64,000 nucleotides of DNA, taken from positions 23,103,075-23,167,074 of the forward strand of contig NC_135175.1 of assembly GCF_041146795.1 (NCBI RefSeq), in the 5' to 3' direction. Below the pieces are notes generated by a model. It worked only from the letters and a program-made list of their open reading frames with translations. It was not told the origin of the DNA and did not search any database. Shown here piece by piece: positions 24,211 to 35,316 of this stretch. The position numbers and the translations under genes are program-made. The DNA is from Maylandia zebra (taxonomy: Eukaryota > Chordata > Actinopteri > Cichliformes > Cichlidae). Position 1 is the stretch's first letter, and each line of letters begins with the position of its first letter.

Positions 24211-25996
24211 TGAAAGCAGAAGATTCAGCAGCCCCAAAGTCCGCTACGTGGCGACTCTAGAGGATTTCTCTGTAAACACAATCAAACCACGGGGAAAAAA
24301 AATTATATAGACATCATCTACATAGAGCCTGTGATGAATAAGCAGCTGTGGAAATTATATACTGCGCTTTTTCCACTGGAAAAGGGGAGCATAAAATTAA
24401 TCAAACGGATTTAGAGAAACACCACCTGAGCATGATTTTGCTTTAAAAATCTAACAATGTAAACTTGGATGAACACCTACAGTATTTCAGCCCAAGAAGG
24501 CAGTTTTGTAAAGACTGTTACTACAATTGTATCCATGTATCGATGTCAGATACCAAAAAAACTGCTTTTGTTTCTTATCCATGTGTTTCTTTTCTTTGGG
24601 ATTTATCCTGTTATGGTTATATATGAAACACTGCGAAGACCGATTCTGGAAAATCCCGGGGAAACAATGAAAAAATAGATACTGGTGTCAAGTCCCTCCA
24701 TTTAACCTATTTTATATTCCGATGAACCACACTTCTAAAACTGATTGACTTTTTGTATTGCCCACTAAATGCAGCTCGGCCAGCTTTCTAATCTAGTCTA
24801 ATTCGGCTGCCATGCTCTTGGCCCATAATAAAAGAGTGGGCAGCGAGCTTCTAGGCCCACAAAACCACGACAATAAAAAAGAAAAGAGAAAAAAGAAAGA
24901 AAAAAATCATACAGGATCATCAAATAGAAGAGAGGTGCTTTTAGGTTTTGAAAGGCACAGGAAGCTGGAGGATTTGGTTAGACCCCTGCAATGGTGACAG
25001 GGCTGATATTAGAGACCCCCATTCATCTGGAGGGAGGGGTGGTGTGATGGAGGGGGTGCATCTGCAGAGGGCCCACCGCCCTCTGATCTGTGAGCTGGCA
25101 CACATCACGGCGTCCATTCACAAATCCTCCTTCTGCGCGTCACCTTTTGTAGTACTCCATAGTACTGAGCGCTGGTGACGTATAAGACAATCCTACCCAG
25201 AAAAATACAGAGGAAAAAAAATAGGTTATAGGAACTCAAGGACAGGGCACATGCGCACAATGCATGCGATACATTATAATAGTAGGAGGAGTATATGTCT
25301 GTATATATGCGTGTGTGTATGTGCGCGTGTGAGGTAGAGGGGAGGGGTATAGAGCTATAAGTGATTATGAAACACACCTGGTTAGTGTGTATATACGCTG
25401 CACGCAAAAAATGCATTCAAAGACAGGGAATATTAACCCTTTCAGGGCAAAAGAAGAGATGCCCCAATGCTTTTTTTTTATTTTTTTGCAGACAAACAAA
25501 AAGACAGAAAAAAACGGAAGCATTCACTTATTTAGTAGAACCTGACAGATATGACAAGTACAATAATCAATGTTTCCTGCTTCCGTGAACAAGAACAGAA
25601 TATAATCATAAGAAATGCCCATTTTATAGGCTATGTTTTAACCATAAGGCGGCACCCGGGATGCAGAATTCAAGAAAAGCTAACCAGCTAAATGAATAAT
25701 GTTGAGCCTATATGTGAGAGGAAAAAATCCTTATAGCGGGATCAAGAATTTTTAAATCTTTATATCTTTGATTAGAGCTTTGACGGGCCTGCTGGAGGCT
25801 ATTTTGGAGGTTACCTGGCAGCGTGTTAAAGAGCAAATGATGGCAAACAGGGTCCAGGAAATGAAAATATTTCACATGTTGTGTTCAAAATGTTAAATGG
25901 TTGCAGGGGATGTTTCTGACTCGCCAGAAAATTATTATCCCCCCCAAAAAACAGCTGTCTCTGGCTCTATGGCTGCTACTCTTTGACCAGTGGACT

Positions 25997-26020
25997 TTTG
26001 TTGTTGTTGTTGTTGTTGTT
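25997..26020 (+). repeat. (TTG)n microsatellite
   Basis: About eight TTG units. Confidence 0.85.
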
Positions 26021-27149
26021 CTTGTCAAAATATAAAAAGTCATCTTGAACAAAAACTACAGCTAGGGTTAAGGTATAACCCCTGCACTACAATGGTTAGG
26101 TTATAACAGTAACTATAAGATTATAAGTTGATTGACTGGGAAAATAGCACAAGCAAAAATAAAGTAATTGTAATTGTTCAGTAATTTGATCATTTTCTTG
26201 CGTGTGGAAAGTCTGGGCCCAGGCTTGGTGAGGCAAGGGGGACTGATAAGTTACCGTCGTTAAGGCTTGTGATTTAAAAATCACGTTTTACAAATCAGTA
26301 AATAAGGGAAACAAAGCGCATTCTGAAGAAAATGCAGTGGCGCCACCAAATCACCACAAGAGCCGAAACAGAGAAAGTAATATAGCAGCTCTCGTTGGCT
26401 GTTCTGGCATATAAGCGTGCCAAAACAGGCAAACATGAATAAAAGACCATGCCAATAAAACACAGCTTTATAGATGTCAGTTAACGCCTGCCTATATTTA
26501 AAGTAATAATGAGAATATGTCGATAACTGAATCGTATGGTACTATTTTAACCCTTAATAAACCAGATCAGACCGTCCTGGAAAATATAATTTGACAAAAA
26601 CCCGAAAAAGGTCGACCAGAAAGTCTCGTTAGCATCCAGCACCACAGAAATGTTCAGCAAGCAAAGCAATAACTGATTATTAGGAGCTAAAAACAGAGCA
26701 CGATCCTTTTGTCTTTTCATCAGTCATACTCAAAACAAGCCATTCCAAAGTGGGCAGACAATAGTGAATCGGAACCCCCACAATGACCGGGATTATGGAT
26801 TTGTACAGCATAAAGAAATAAGCATGTGTGTTCCAGATTTGAGTCAAAACCTTGTTTTCGTCTAAAAACTGCACCAGGCTGAGATGACTTCCTTGCACCG
26901 CACAGAAGCAGCACTGAGAAATAGCTCAAAGAGTCATTATTTCCAAATCCGACTTTCAAACAAATCTCGTCCTTTATTTAAAAACGCTTTAACAATATGA
27001 GCCAATGGAGTGATATTCGTGGACGCTCTTTCACTCTAAAGACAAATAATATTTCAGGCTTAGATTGGTTTAGATGTGCATATTTTTTTAGTGCACAAAG
27101 GCCCCTATTATAATTCAGAGTCTGAAATGGTGTCATTTCCTCCAGACAT

Positions 27150-27330
27150 CCCTGTTTTGCTATGAGGTTAGAGGCCAAGCCCAGGCGGTAGCGGCCTGTC
27201 TGTGAATCCATTGTGTGCTGCTTATTTAGCGCTCAACATTAATCTGCGCTTCCCCTCACAAGTGAGAAACAATCGCAGCGTGAGAGTGGCCTGTCTAATT
27301 ACATCTTTCACTCCCAACTTTCACTGTTTG
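27150..27330 (+). promoter_or_regulatory. Candidate conserved non-coding block 2.5 kb upstream of en2
   Basis: A GC-balanced stretch with AACAATCGCAGCGTGAGAG near 27267-27285. It includes a Sox-like ACAAT and GCGTGA, which resembles half of a Pax2/5/8 site. A TAATTA core follows near 27296. Engrailed genes are known Pax2/5/8 targets at the midbrain-hindbrain boundary. The match is partial, so the call is tentative. Confidence 0.28.
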
Positions 27331-29299
27331 GATTGGGCCCTTTTGTGACTGGGGAGATGTTAGACGGGAGCAGAAGGTGCTGCTCAGGTATGGTGTAAAA
27401 ATACTAAACAGAAGCAGCATTATCACAAAGCAAGAATTTTATTTTAAATCAAATCAGCTAGAAGCATGTGATGGTGCACTTTGCAAATCTCTGCAACTAG
27501 GAGCTGGACATAGCCGTGGAAACGCGCACTGTGTGAATTCCAAGAAAATATTTTGCTGTGCTGCTTCACCGCTATTGCTTTGCAAAAAATAAATTCATAA
27601 AGCCTGTATTTAACAAGTGAGAAAAAAATAATCAAGAAAATTATGTCTCCCACGGGGGAAAAAACGGGCATAGACTAAACCAGCTTAAATTACAGATTTT
27701 TTGTGTTGCACAAATAGAAATGAAAACAGCTTTGGACTCCACTTCTCAGCCAACCTTCACAGTTTTCCCAAACCCAAAGCATGTGCACAAATCAAATCAA
27801 ACAAATACATCACATCAGAGCAAACTGCCGGCTTGTGGTGCCCAAATAATTAGCTAACACGAGGAAACAGGTTATGTGTCCTGAATTAATTTGAAGAATC
27901 TAAGAGGCGCCAGCCAGAAAACCTAGTGACTAAGACAAAGCGTTTTTCTAATAATAAAAATAAGCCAGCCGAAAAACTCCTCACTCAGTCTCAGTCTTGC
28001 TGCTCCTCGGGTCATCCCCGATCCACTCTGGCTCTCTTTCTTTTTTTTAAATGCACTTCTCCGGTTCAAACGCCAGAGAAGAGCCGTCCTCGCGAGCCGG
28101 TGGCGTCCTGGGAAGTGAAGCGCAAACTTGGTGCTGGTCAGCAAAGTTACTCAAAGTTTTGTCTTTGGCGCGACTCTGTATCCCGAGCACCGCGCACAAA
28201 ACAGTTTGTTTGCATCACTGATTTCTTTTAAAGGGATATGGACCCAGTTCTTGGTCGACCGCAGCGTCACGACAGGCGAACATGAGAACATCAAAAATAC
28301 TCAGCGCACTTCCCCGTGCGTTTGAAAGCAGACAGGGAAGACTCTTTTGGCTGTCACGTTTTAGTTTTGATGCAATTTGTTGCCAGTTATGAGGCGACTG
28401 AAAGCAACATGACACATCCGACCACCCTGCACATCAGTGACGAGTAAACAGAAAATCTGCTGTTTATTTGGGGGATAAAGGGCATAAATGCTCGGAGATT
28501 AAGTTTCATTTTTAAAGTAAACACACATACATTACTTTTAGGTGAAAATATGAGCACGTAGACACCCAGAAAAAAGGCTATCCGCATTTAACCTTGGCCA
28601 GGACGGAGTGTTCTCAAGCCTTAGTTGACCTTACCAGTGCTCTAACTACATTCAATAAAGCTAAATTGTAATGTATAAACTCAACAAGTAGTTATTTTAT
28701 TGTTGTAGTGTTTTCAGATGGCATTTTAAAACTCGCCTCAAAGATCTTCATATCACGCATCCCCACGCATGTCTGCATTGGACCAGTTAGCCATTTTGTT
28801 AAAATTCCGTCTCATTTGCCTTCATATGAGTAAATCATCACTTCTTATTATGTTAGAATGAAACTGTATTTAATTGCGGACGTGCGTAAAAGTGTCGAAA
28901 ATTAAACTTTATAGTTATAAAAATGCTATTGAATAAAAAATATACATATATATATACACGTGTATAAATGGCCTATATAGTAAAAATTTGCTACTTGTGT
29001 TATTGGGAATCCCTGCTTGCCCTGCAAGCAAGGAACCCCGGGGGTCCCCGCAGCTCAATTTGACAACCGATGCTCCAGTGTCCTATTGTTTTAATATACA
29101 CGACAAAAACCGACATGCATGGCGTTTTTAAATTGAAAACCCCAAAGCGCCCCAAAATAGAATAAAATAAGTCACAGGTTCATAAACACTGATGAAATAT
29201 TGTGAGTATGTGGGTGCATGCCTTGGATTTAAATTAGGTCTCTTCTCTTTTAGTCCAGCACTCTTTCTCTTTTACTAAGGAGAGGATGGGCGTTTGTAG

Positions 29300-29420
29300 A
29301 CTGCTCTGGAGCCTGCGTCACGTGGCCTGGTTTCTGCCGTCCCATTGGTCCAAGGCACGTGTCTGGGAGGACGGTGGGAAAACGTCACTCGGGGGGCTCG
29401 TATTGAAAATAAGAACAAAA
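29300..29420 (+). promoter_or_regulatory. en2 promoter region
   Basis: About 0.4 kb upstream of the en2 start codon, a GC-rich block contains two perfect CACGTG E-boxes (29319-29324 and 29356-29361) on either side of an inverted CCAAT box (ATTGG, 29344-29348), and then AACGTCACTC, a CRE-like half site, near 29384. There is no clear TATA box. The position and CpG content fit the core promoter; the exact start site cannot be read. Confidence 0.5.
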
Positions 29421-29807
29421 CTCCAGAGTGAGAGTATTAGAGCATCAGTTTAGGAGCCTCTTTATTTACCCTTAGTTTAGTTTAGGTGTAGGCATTACCG
29501 AGCACGCTGATATTGGATGACACTAAATTGGATGGTGCGCAAATGGCAAATGTTTTAGCTGTGCGAGATCAGTTGTAACCCGAGATTGGGGGGATATATG
29601 TCAAAAAGTATGCTTTTCTCAGAGGACACAGTCGCAAGGCTTTGCATGGTGTCCGAGGCACTCACTAGTATTTGAGTTTTCTTTTTTATTTATTTTACTC
29701 GTGCAGTTTTTGCAGTCTAATTCCCCTAAAGTTGTTCGCGAATTTTATTGCAACGGGGAGAGCGATAAAGGGGTTAAAGAGAGTAAAGCGGGGGAAAGTG
29801 AATCAGT

Positions 29808-31778
29808 ATGGAAGAAAATGATCACGGCAACAGAGATGTGGTGGAGCGGCAGGAGTCGGCGGACGAATCAAACAGAGCCATCCTTCCCCTCTTACAGGCG
29901 CCGGAGAACCTGCAGATCCCTCACCGGGTCACCAATTTTTTCATCGACAACATCCTGCGGCCGGATTTCGGACGGAAAAAGGACGGTGGCGCAAACCGCG
30001 AAGAGAGTAGCCTTGCGTCGCGGGAGAGCCACAACAGCCCAACCGCCCCTCAGACCGAACCGGTGGGGAGCACTGTGCCAGCAGAAGGGACCTCCACTCC
30101 ACACACGGTTACCGGGACCAAGAAGCCTGCTATAGCCGCCGAGGAGCCCCTGAAACCCCGCGGGGAGAATGGAGACCAGTGCCTAAGCTCAGACTCAGAC
30201 AGTTCCCAAGCCAGCTCAAACCCATCCATGTCTCAGCCCATGCTGTGGCCAGCCTGGGTCTACTGCACCAGATACTCGGATAGGCCTTCTTCAGGTTGGT
30301 GTGCGTTTTTTTAAATTTTCTATACCGCGTTCTCGGTAACCTGAAATACCCCGTAACACTGACCCCGAATGCCTTGACCGACTTCTCGAGAGTAGAGAAG
30401 CGAACCGTGCTGTGCAGAGCAGGCTGAGAATTTGCACACACACAAAAGAAAACCATCAAAAATTATTTAACGCAGGAATAATATCCACAGGAAGACAATA
30501 ACAAGGTGTGAATTTACAGAGCGGAAAAACACAACATGAAAAGCTTTTGGCGAGGGGCAATTTTAATGCAAATGACAGAGCGGAGATCATGTCTTTTTTT
30601 CCTTAAAAAAAGATATAAATATTTTAAATACTAAAAATACAGAAATTGAATGTATATATTCAATTTCTGTATTGCACAGAAATTTAAATTTTTGTCTGAA
30701 AATCTCACATTCAAGCAGTCATCAGTTTCACGTTGTTATGAATATGATAATATCGGAGTCCTACTTCCATTAAAAATAAGCAGCTGCGTGTCTTCCAAAG
30801 AATTTGCTCCAAATGAATATTTAGTGCACTTTGCGTGGACGTGTTGCTCTTTAAACGCGTTGCAGAAGTTGTTTGAGGTGAATTAAATATGCATATGCTT
30901 TCAAATGATGGCTGCAGTAGGACTTGTAGGCTACACGCTGGCCAGTAGAGAGCTTGGTGGTATTTTTTTTCTAATCTTCAGTTACAAGAACGCGTGGAAA
31001 GTCGCTTCTCATCTAGCAAGCAAGGTTAACAGCTCGTGTATTTTTCTAAGTGTCTGTCAAAAAAAGTGGAGTACAACTTGTTCTCATGCATTATGTAACG
31101 CCATATAGAGTGGCGTAGGCGACTACTACCGAGTTGTAGAGCTGCAGGTTTTTATTGGGGGGGGGGGGGGGGGGGGTTATGGGCACACACATCATGCACG
31201 TTGATTCATGGAGGTTCGACTCGTATTAAGTAGTTTCATTAATGTTTTCCGCGCTGTTTGGAGGAGGCGACCGAACACAGACAGCCAGCGGCTCCACAAA
31301 ACAGGCCTCCATCCAGACGGAAAATTAATGTGTATCTAATGTGTGCTGCTCACATTCTGTTCACGTTTGTCCACTGAGGAGCTTTTCAAGTGGCCCACAA
31401 AAACTAAAATGCAAAGTAGCTTCACTGAAATTGATCCTGTTTTTTTTTTTCAGCCAACCTGCTAAACAGTGGCTGAGTTGTGTCAGAGATGCTTTATGCT
31501 AATAATTTCACATTGCTCCAGAGTTTGTGTGTGTTCGTGTGTGTGTGTGTGTGTATCCATACGTAGTATGTGTAAGCCGGGAAGAGGGATAAAAACAGAG
31601 GGGGGAAGGGAAGGTTTTGTTTCTGCTTTGTCAACATTTAACAAGCATCCCTGTTCAGATTTTACAAGTTTCTAAAAATGTTTTGTCAGTTAATTCACAC
31701 TTATTTTGCGATTTTTTTAAAAGGCACGGTGACCAGAGCAGTAAGACACAGAGCCATTTGTTTTCATACTTATTGCAT

Positions 31779-31810
<32 letters not shown>

Positions 31811-32432
31811 GTTAAATAAGCTTTATAAAATCTAGATTATTATAAAATACGCTTTACGCACGGGTTTGTAGGCACTGCTGTGAATACAAATTAGCACAAC
31901 AGTGTAGAGATCATATGTTGATTGAGGATTTGAATACATAAATAAGAAAAAAATGAATCAAAATAGTTTCTGAACTTTATAAAACAGCTCTGATAATGGG
32001 CAGTGTATCTTTTATTATGATTTTATTCTCTTTTATTCTTCTCGTGTTCGGATGCTGACAAACCCATACATGTGTATCTGTGAACCCCACCTCCCACCTC
32101 CCCACACTACAGGGCCAAGATCTCGGAAACCAAAGAAGAAAACGACCAGCAAAGAGGACAAGCGACCACGGACGGCCTTCACAGCAGAACAGCTGCAAAG
32201 ACTCAAATCGGAGTTTCAGACAAATCGGTATCTGACGGAGCAGAGGCGACAGAACCTGGCGCAGGAACTGGGCCTGAACGAATCCCAGATCAAGATCTGG
32301 TTTCAGAACAAGAGGGCCAAAATCAAGAAGGCTAGCGGCGCTAAAAACTCTCTGGCCTTGCACCTGATGGCACAGGGACTGTACAATCACTCCACCGTCA
32401 CGTCGAAAGACGAAAAATCAGACAGCGATTGA
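29808..32432 (+). CDS. en2a: Engrailed-2 homeobox protein (two coding exons)
   Basis: Exons 29808-30294 and 32113-32432 join in phase (G163 is split) to give 268 aa. The protein is a nuclear homeodomain transcription factor, mainly a repressor, that patterns the midbrain-hindbrain boundary and cerebellum. All engrailed homology regions are present. EH1, the Groucho-binding motif, is [14 protein letters not shown] (42-55). EH2, the Pbx-contact motif, is [15 protein letters not shown] (146-160). EH3 is the basic linker SRKPKKK. EH4, the homeodomain, spans about 177-236 with Gln50 (Q227) in [14 protein letters not shown]5 is [13 protein letters not shown] (243-255). The N-terminus [10 protein letters not shown] and the end KDEKSDSD agree closely with zebrafish En2a. 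Position downstream of insig1 supports EN2 over EN1. The a-paralogue assignment rests on sequence resemblance from memory. Confidence 0.96.
31157..31176 (+). repeat. Poly-G run of 20 bases
   Basis: An uninterrupted G homopolymer on the sense strand of the en2 intron, which could form a G-quadruplex in DNA or pre-mRNA. Confidence 0.9.
31526..31554 (+). repeat. (GT)n microsatellite in en2 intron
   Basis: GT repeat with one interruption (TTC) near 31535. Confidence 0.85.
31779..31809 (+). repeat. Poly-G run of 31 bases
   Basis: An uninterrupted G homopolymer on the sense strand, about 300 bases before the en2 exon 2 acceptor. The length may be unreliable in an assembly. Confidence 0.9.
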
Positions 32433-34320
32433 TTTCCAGAGAAGTAAAAGCAGCCTCCTGACGAAAAAGAACCTATAGTAATCCTATTATAGATTTTTAT
32501 AGAGATATCACAGAGAAAAAAAACTCTACTTACAGGAATATTTAATGATGCCACAGCAGATAAAAATACTACAAAGTACTATTACTATTACTCAACGCTA
32601 ACTCAGTAGCCTACAGATGTACATCGCGTCCAGGGCACCGTTAAAAATACAATACTACAAAAAAAAAAAGTAAGAATAAGATCGCTACTACTTCGAGTCC
32701 CTACAGGAATTCTAATGCTACCATAGGTCTCTGTATGTTCCTATGGGAATATTATAGTGCTTTTTCGTTATATGGGAGGTTTAGACAAGCCTACAATGCA
32801 ATAATTTCACCGAATAAAGGGCCAGTGTATAGAGTATACCAGCATAAATTGTTTGAAAAAAAGAGAGATATTTCTGCAATATCACGTCTATAAAAGATGT
32901 TGTATAAAGGTATGTTTTCATTGTTTGTTGTCCCCCAACCCAGCCCAGCCCAAGCTCAACCCCAACAACCCCCCCCCTGAGGTACAAACGCTTACTCCCT
33001 TCATTTTTATATACCGTATAGGATTACTGCTACCCATGATTGTCATCGTTTCACATTTTACTAACTGGCACCTGACGTTTGGATTTGTCAGTGAAGTAAG
33101 CAAACTTTAAGTCCAAAGAATATTTTTCTGCTGCATCCAGGCTACTGTGAATTTAAATAAATGCTAACGCGGTTTTTATCTTCCATGCTTGTTGGGTTTT
33201 TTGGGGGAGGGAGGGTTGATTGTGTTTGATGTAAAATAGGCAGAAGAAGGTGTTGCGTGTCAGCTGCAAAACTAATCGGGCAGACTCTGAATTTTGATAC
33301 TTTTTTTTTTAATTCACAGTTTCTTACAAGTGACCGGGAGAGGTAGGGATTTTTCTCTCTCTAACACACCACTTAACTAAAATGCTAATTTAGGCCTTGC
33401 TTATGCTTGTGGTCATCTCATAGCCTTTAAACAAATATTATGTGCGTATTCCATTCGTTATACCAATGCATCAGTGCAGCTATTATAGTTTTAAATAGCA
33501 ATACGAATCATTTTTTGTAGCTAAGCGAAGGCTATAATGCTGCCTATTACGTCACAGAAACAACTCCGTAGCATAAAGACAATGATGACGCCGATTTTTG
33601 CGCACTCTCACGAGTATCTTCTAGAAATGCAGGTTATTGGATGTTCTTGTTAAATCTTTCTCTATATACATTTTTATTGCATATCCATATATCATAAAAA
33701 GAAGGCAAATCCGTCAGTGACTGTATTACAAATGTTGGAAATCTCTTATCGTTGTTGAAAGGACTTCATATGTGTATTTATATAGATTATATTGACAAAA
33801 AAAATCTATCCAATGACCAGTGTTGCTTTAGAGTAGATATCTGAGGTGTTTACACTGCTTGTTTATCTTGCAATAACTTCTTTTTGTTTTCTTTTGTTTT
33901 CTTTTGGGTTCTTTTTTTTGTGAATGAAAAATTGTTTATGGGGCCTTTTGCATGAAAGCTGCAATTTGTTGTACTTGGGCAAATAACTGTGTTTATAAAA
34001 CTTTGGTCTTTATCAACGAAAGTATGATCGAGCTAAGTTTCAGACTGTATCCATACCAAATTGTGGATTATTTGCCTTTCAAAGTCTTTTTGTTGTGTAT
34101 CTGCAAAAAGTGTGTGTGAATTAAAATCCACCAAACAGAAAACACACTTTGCCTTAAAGTTCAAGTGTGAACTTTTTATGAAACAGAACTGTGCCGAATC
34201 AGAGAAGCAGTATTACTTCAAATGCAGACTACTCAAGTTTAATGCCTTTATGAAAAACTGCTGGTACGACATTATGAATTTACTCATCAGCGTATATCTA
34301 TCTATATATGAACATGTTTA

Positions 34321-34326
34321 AATAAA
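34321..34326 (+). terminator. en2 polyadenylation signal, candidate 1
   Basis: Canonical AATAAA with a T-rich stretch about 25-45 bases downstream (GCTATTTTTTATTTTATGTT). Confidence 0.5.
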
Positions 34327-34463
34327 ATTACAACACAGAGTTGTAGAATACAATGCTATTTTTTATTTTATGTTGGAAGTATTCTTTGGTATAAATGTAC
34401 ATAATTTGTATCATGTATTAATTGTGTAATTAACTGCCACCTGAAAACTGCAGAAGAAGAGTA

Positions 34464-34469
34464 AATAAA
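34464..34469 (+). terminator. en2 polyadenylation signal, candidate 2
   Basis: Canonical AATAAA followed by TGTTTCTGAACTCTGTATGGTG, a GT-rich context, about 30 bases on. Confidence 0.45.
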
Positions 34470-35201
34470 CCTTGAAGATTATACACAAACATGTTTCTGA
34501 ACTCTGTATGGTGCTCTAAAACCCATAAGCATTAGCCGAGGCCTGGATAGAACAGCAAACGGGACCTTCGGTCTCTCCTGATAGTGTGCACACATCATAA
34601 CTTGAAGAAAAAACAAATACATTACAAGCTAAAACATGGCATTTGCTCTTTTTAAAGAAAATTACAGACATTATTCATTTGCACAGCACAGCAGTCCTTT
34701 CCATGCAAACACACACTTGTTTATGTTCAGAATCGTCGCTGAAAATCAGAATCATGGGTTTTGAGATTAAAACATTTGCAAAAGCTTCAAATATTATGCA
34801 AGGGAAAGCCTTGAACAATTCCCAGGCATGTTTCCTCAACAATGCCTTATCTGCATTTCCATACTTGCACCACTAGTCTTTGAACGCCATGTCTAACGGC
34901 CAGTGACTAGCATTAGAGCAAATAGGGCTGCACCCAGCACTGTCTTTGAGACGGTCAGTGTTCCTCGTTGCTTCTGAAAAGAGCCTGTGCTTCTATCACA
35001 AGGAAGAAATTGGAGTCGAAGGGAGAGAGCGAGAGAGGGTAGGGGAGGGAGGGGTGAGTGCAAGAGGGGGAGAGAGAGAGTGAGAGAGAGAGCAATGAAG
35101 GTCAAAGCCCGTCATGGCTGCAGGTGGCTGGTTTCCCCCTCCCGCCCCTCAGTAACCCATTCTCCACACACAGCTTTTTCACTCGCCAACTCATACTCTG
35201 T

Positions 35202-35203
<2 letters not shown>

Positions 35204-35247
<44 letters not shown>
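35204..35247 (+). repeat. (CA)n microsatellite, first tract
   Basis: Uninterrupted CA repeat of about 22 units, preceded by a purine-rich (GA) stretch at 35018-35095. Confidence 0.95.
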
Positions 35248-35248
<1 letters not shown>

Positions 35249-35280
35249 CAGTATCACTTGGTTTATTTTATTCTTGCATG

Positions 35281-35281
<1 letters not shown>

Positions 35282-35315
<34 letters not shown>
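35282..35315 (+). repeat. (CA)n microsatellite, second tract
   Basis: Uninterrupted CA repeat of about 17 units, 34 bases after the first tract. Confidence 0.95.

Positions 35316-35316
<1 letters not shown>

Larger units (their letters stand above)
17050..29290. other. insig1-en2 intergenic region, no gene seen
   Basis: No exon of a known protein was recognised in 12 kb on either strand. The DNA holds a pyrimidine-rich segment (17400-18000, with a MEF2-like CTATTTATAC near 17586 and CCAAT near 17653), simple repeats, and several balanced-composition blocks rich in homeodomain core sites (around 20.58-20.80, 24.0-24.2, 25.78-25.88 and 27.15-27.33 kb). Developmental genes such as en2 are usually surrounded by such regulatory DNA. 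Confidence 0.55.
30295..32112 (+). other. en2 intron with two long poly-G runs
   Basis: The donor is TTCAG|GTTGGT (a weak donor, GTTGGT) and the acceptor ACTACAG at 32106-32112. The position between EH2 and the homeodomain is the one shared by vertebrate engrailed genes. The 1.8 kb intron carries a 20-base G run, a 31-base G run and a (GT)n tract, and no coding exon. Confidence 0.9.
32433..34490 (+). other. en2 3' untranslated region
   Basis: About 2 kb of AT-rich DNA follows the TGA, with no splice-bounded coding frame. Two candidate ends are marked by AATAAA at 34321-34326 and at 34464-34469. The second follows GAAGAAGAGT and precedes a T-rich stretch. An earlier AATAAA at about 32814 could give a short form. 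Confidence 0.5.

Noticed and set aside
29701..30135. Overlapping 144-codon frame across the en2 start
   Set aside because: It begins at GTG, lies in another frame of the en2 first exon and has no conserved motif. It is a shadow of en2.
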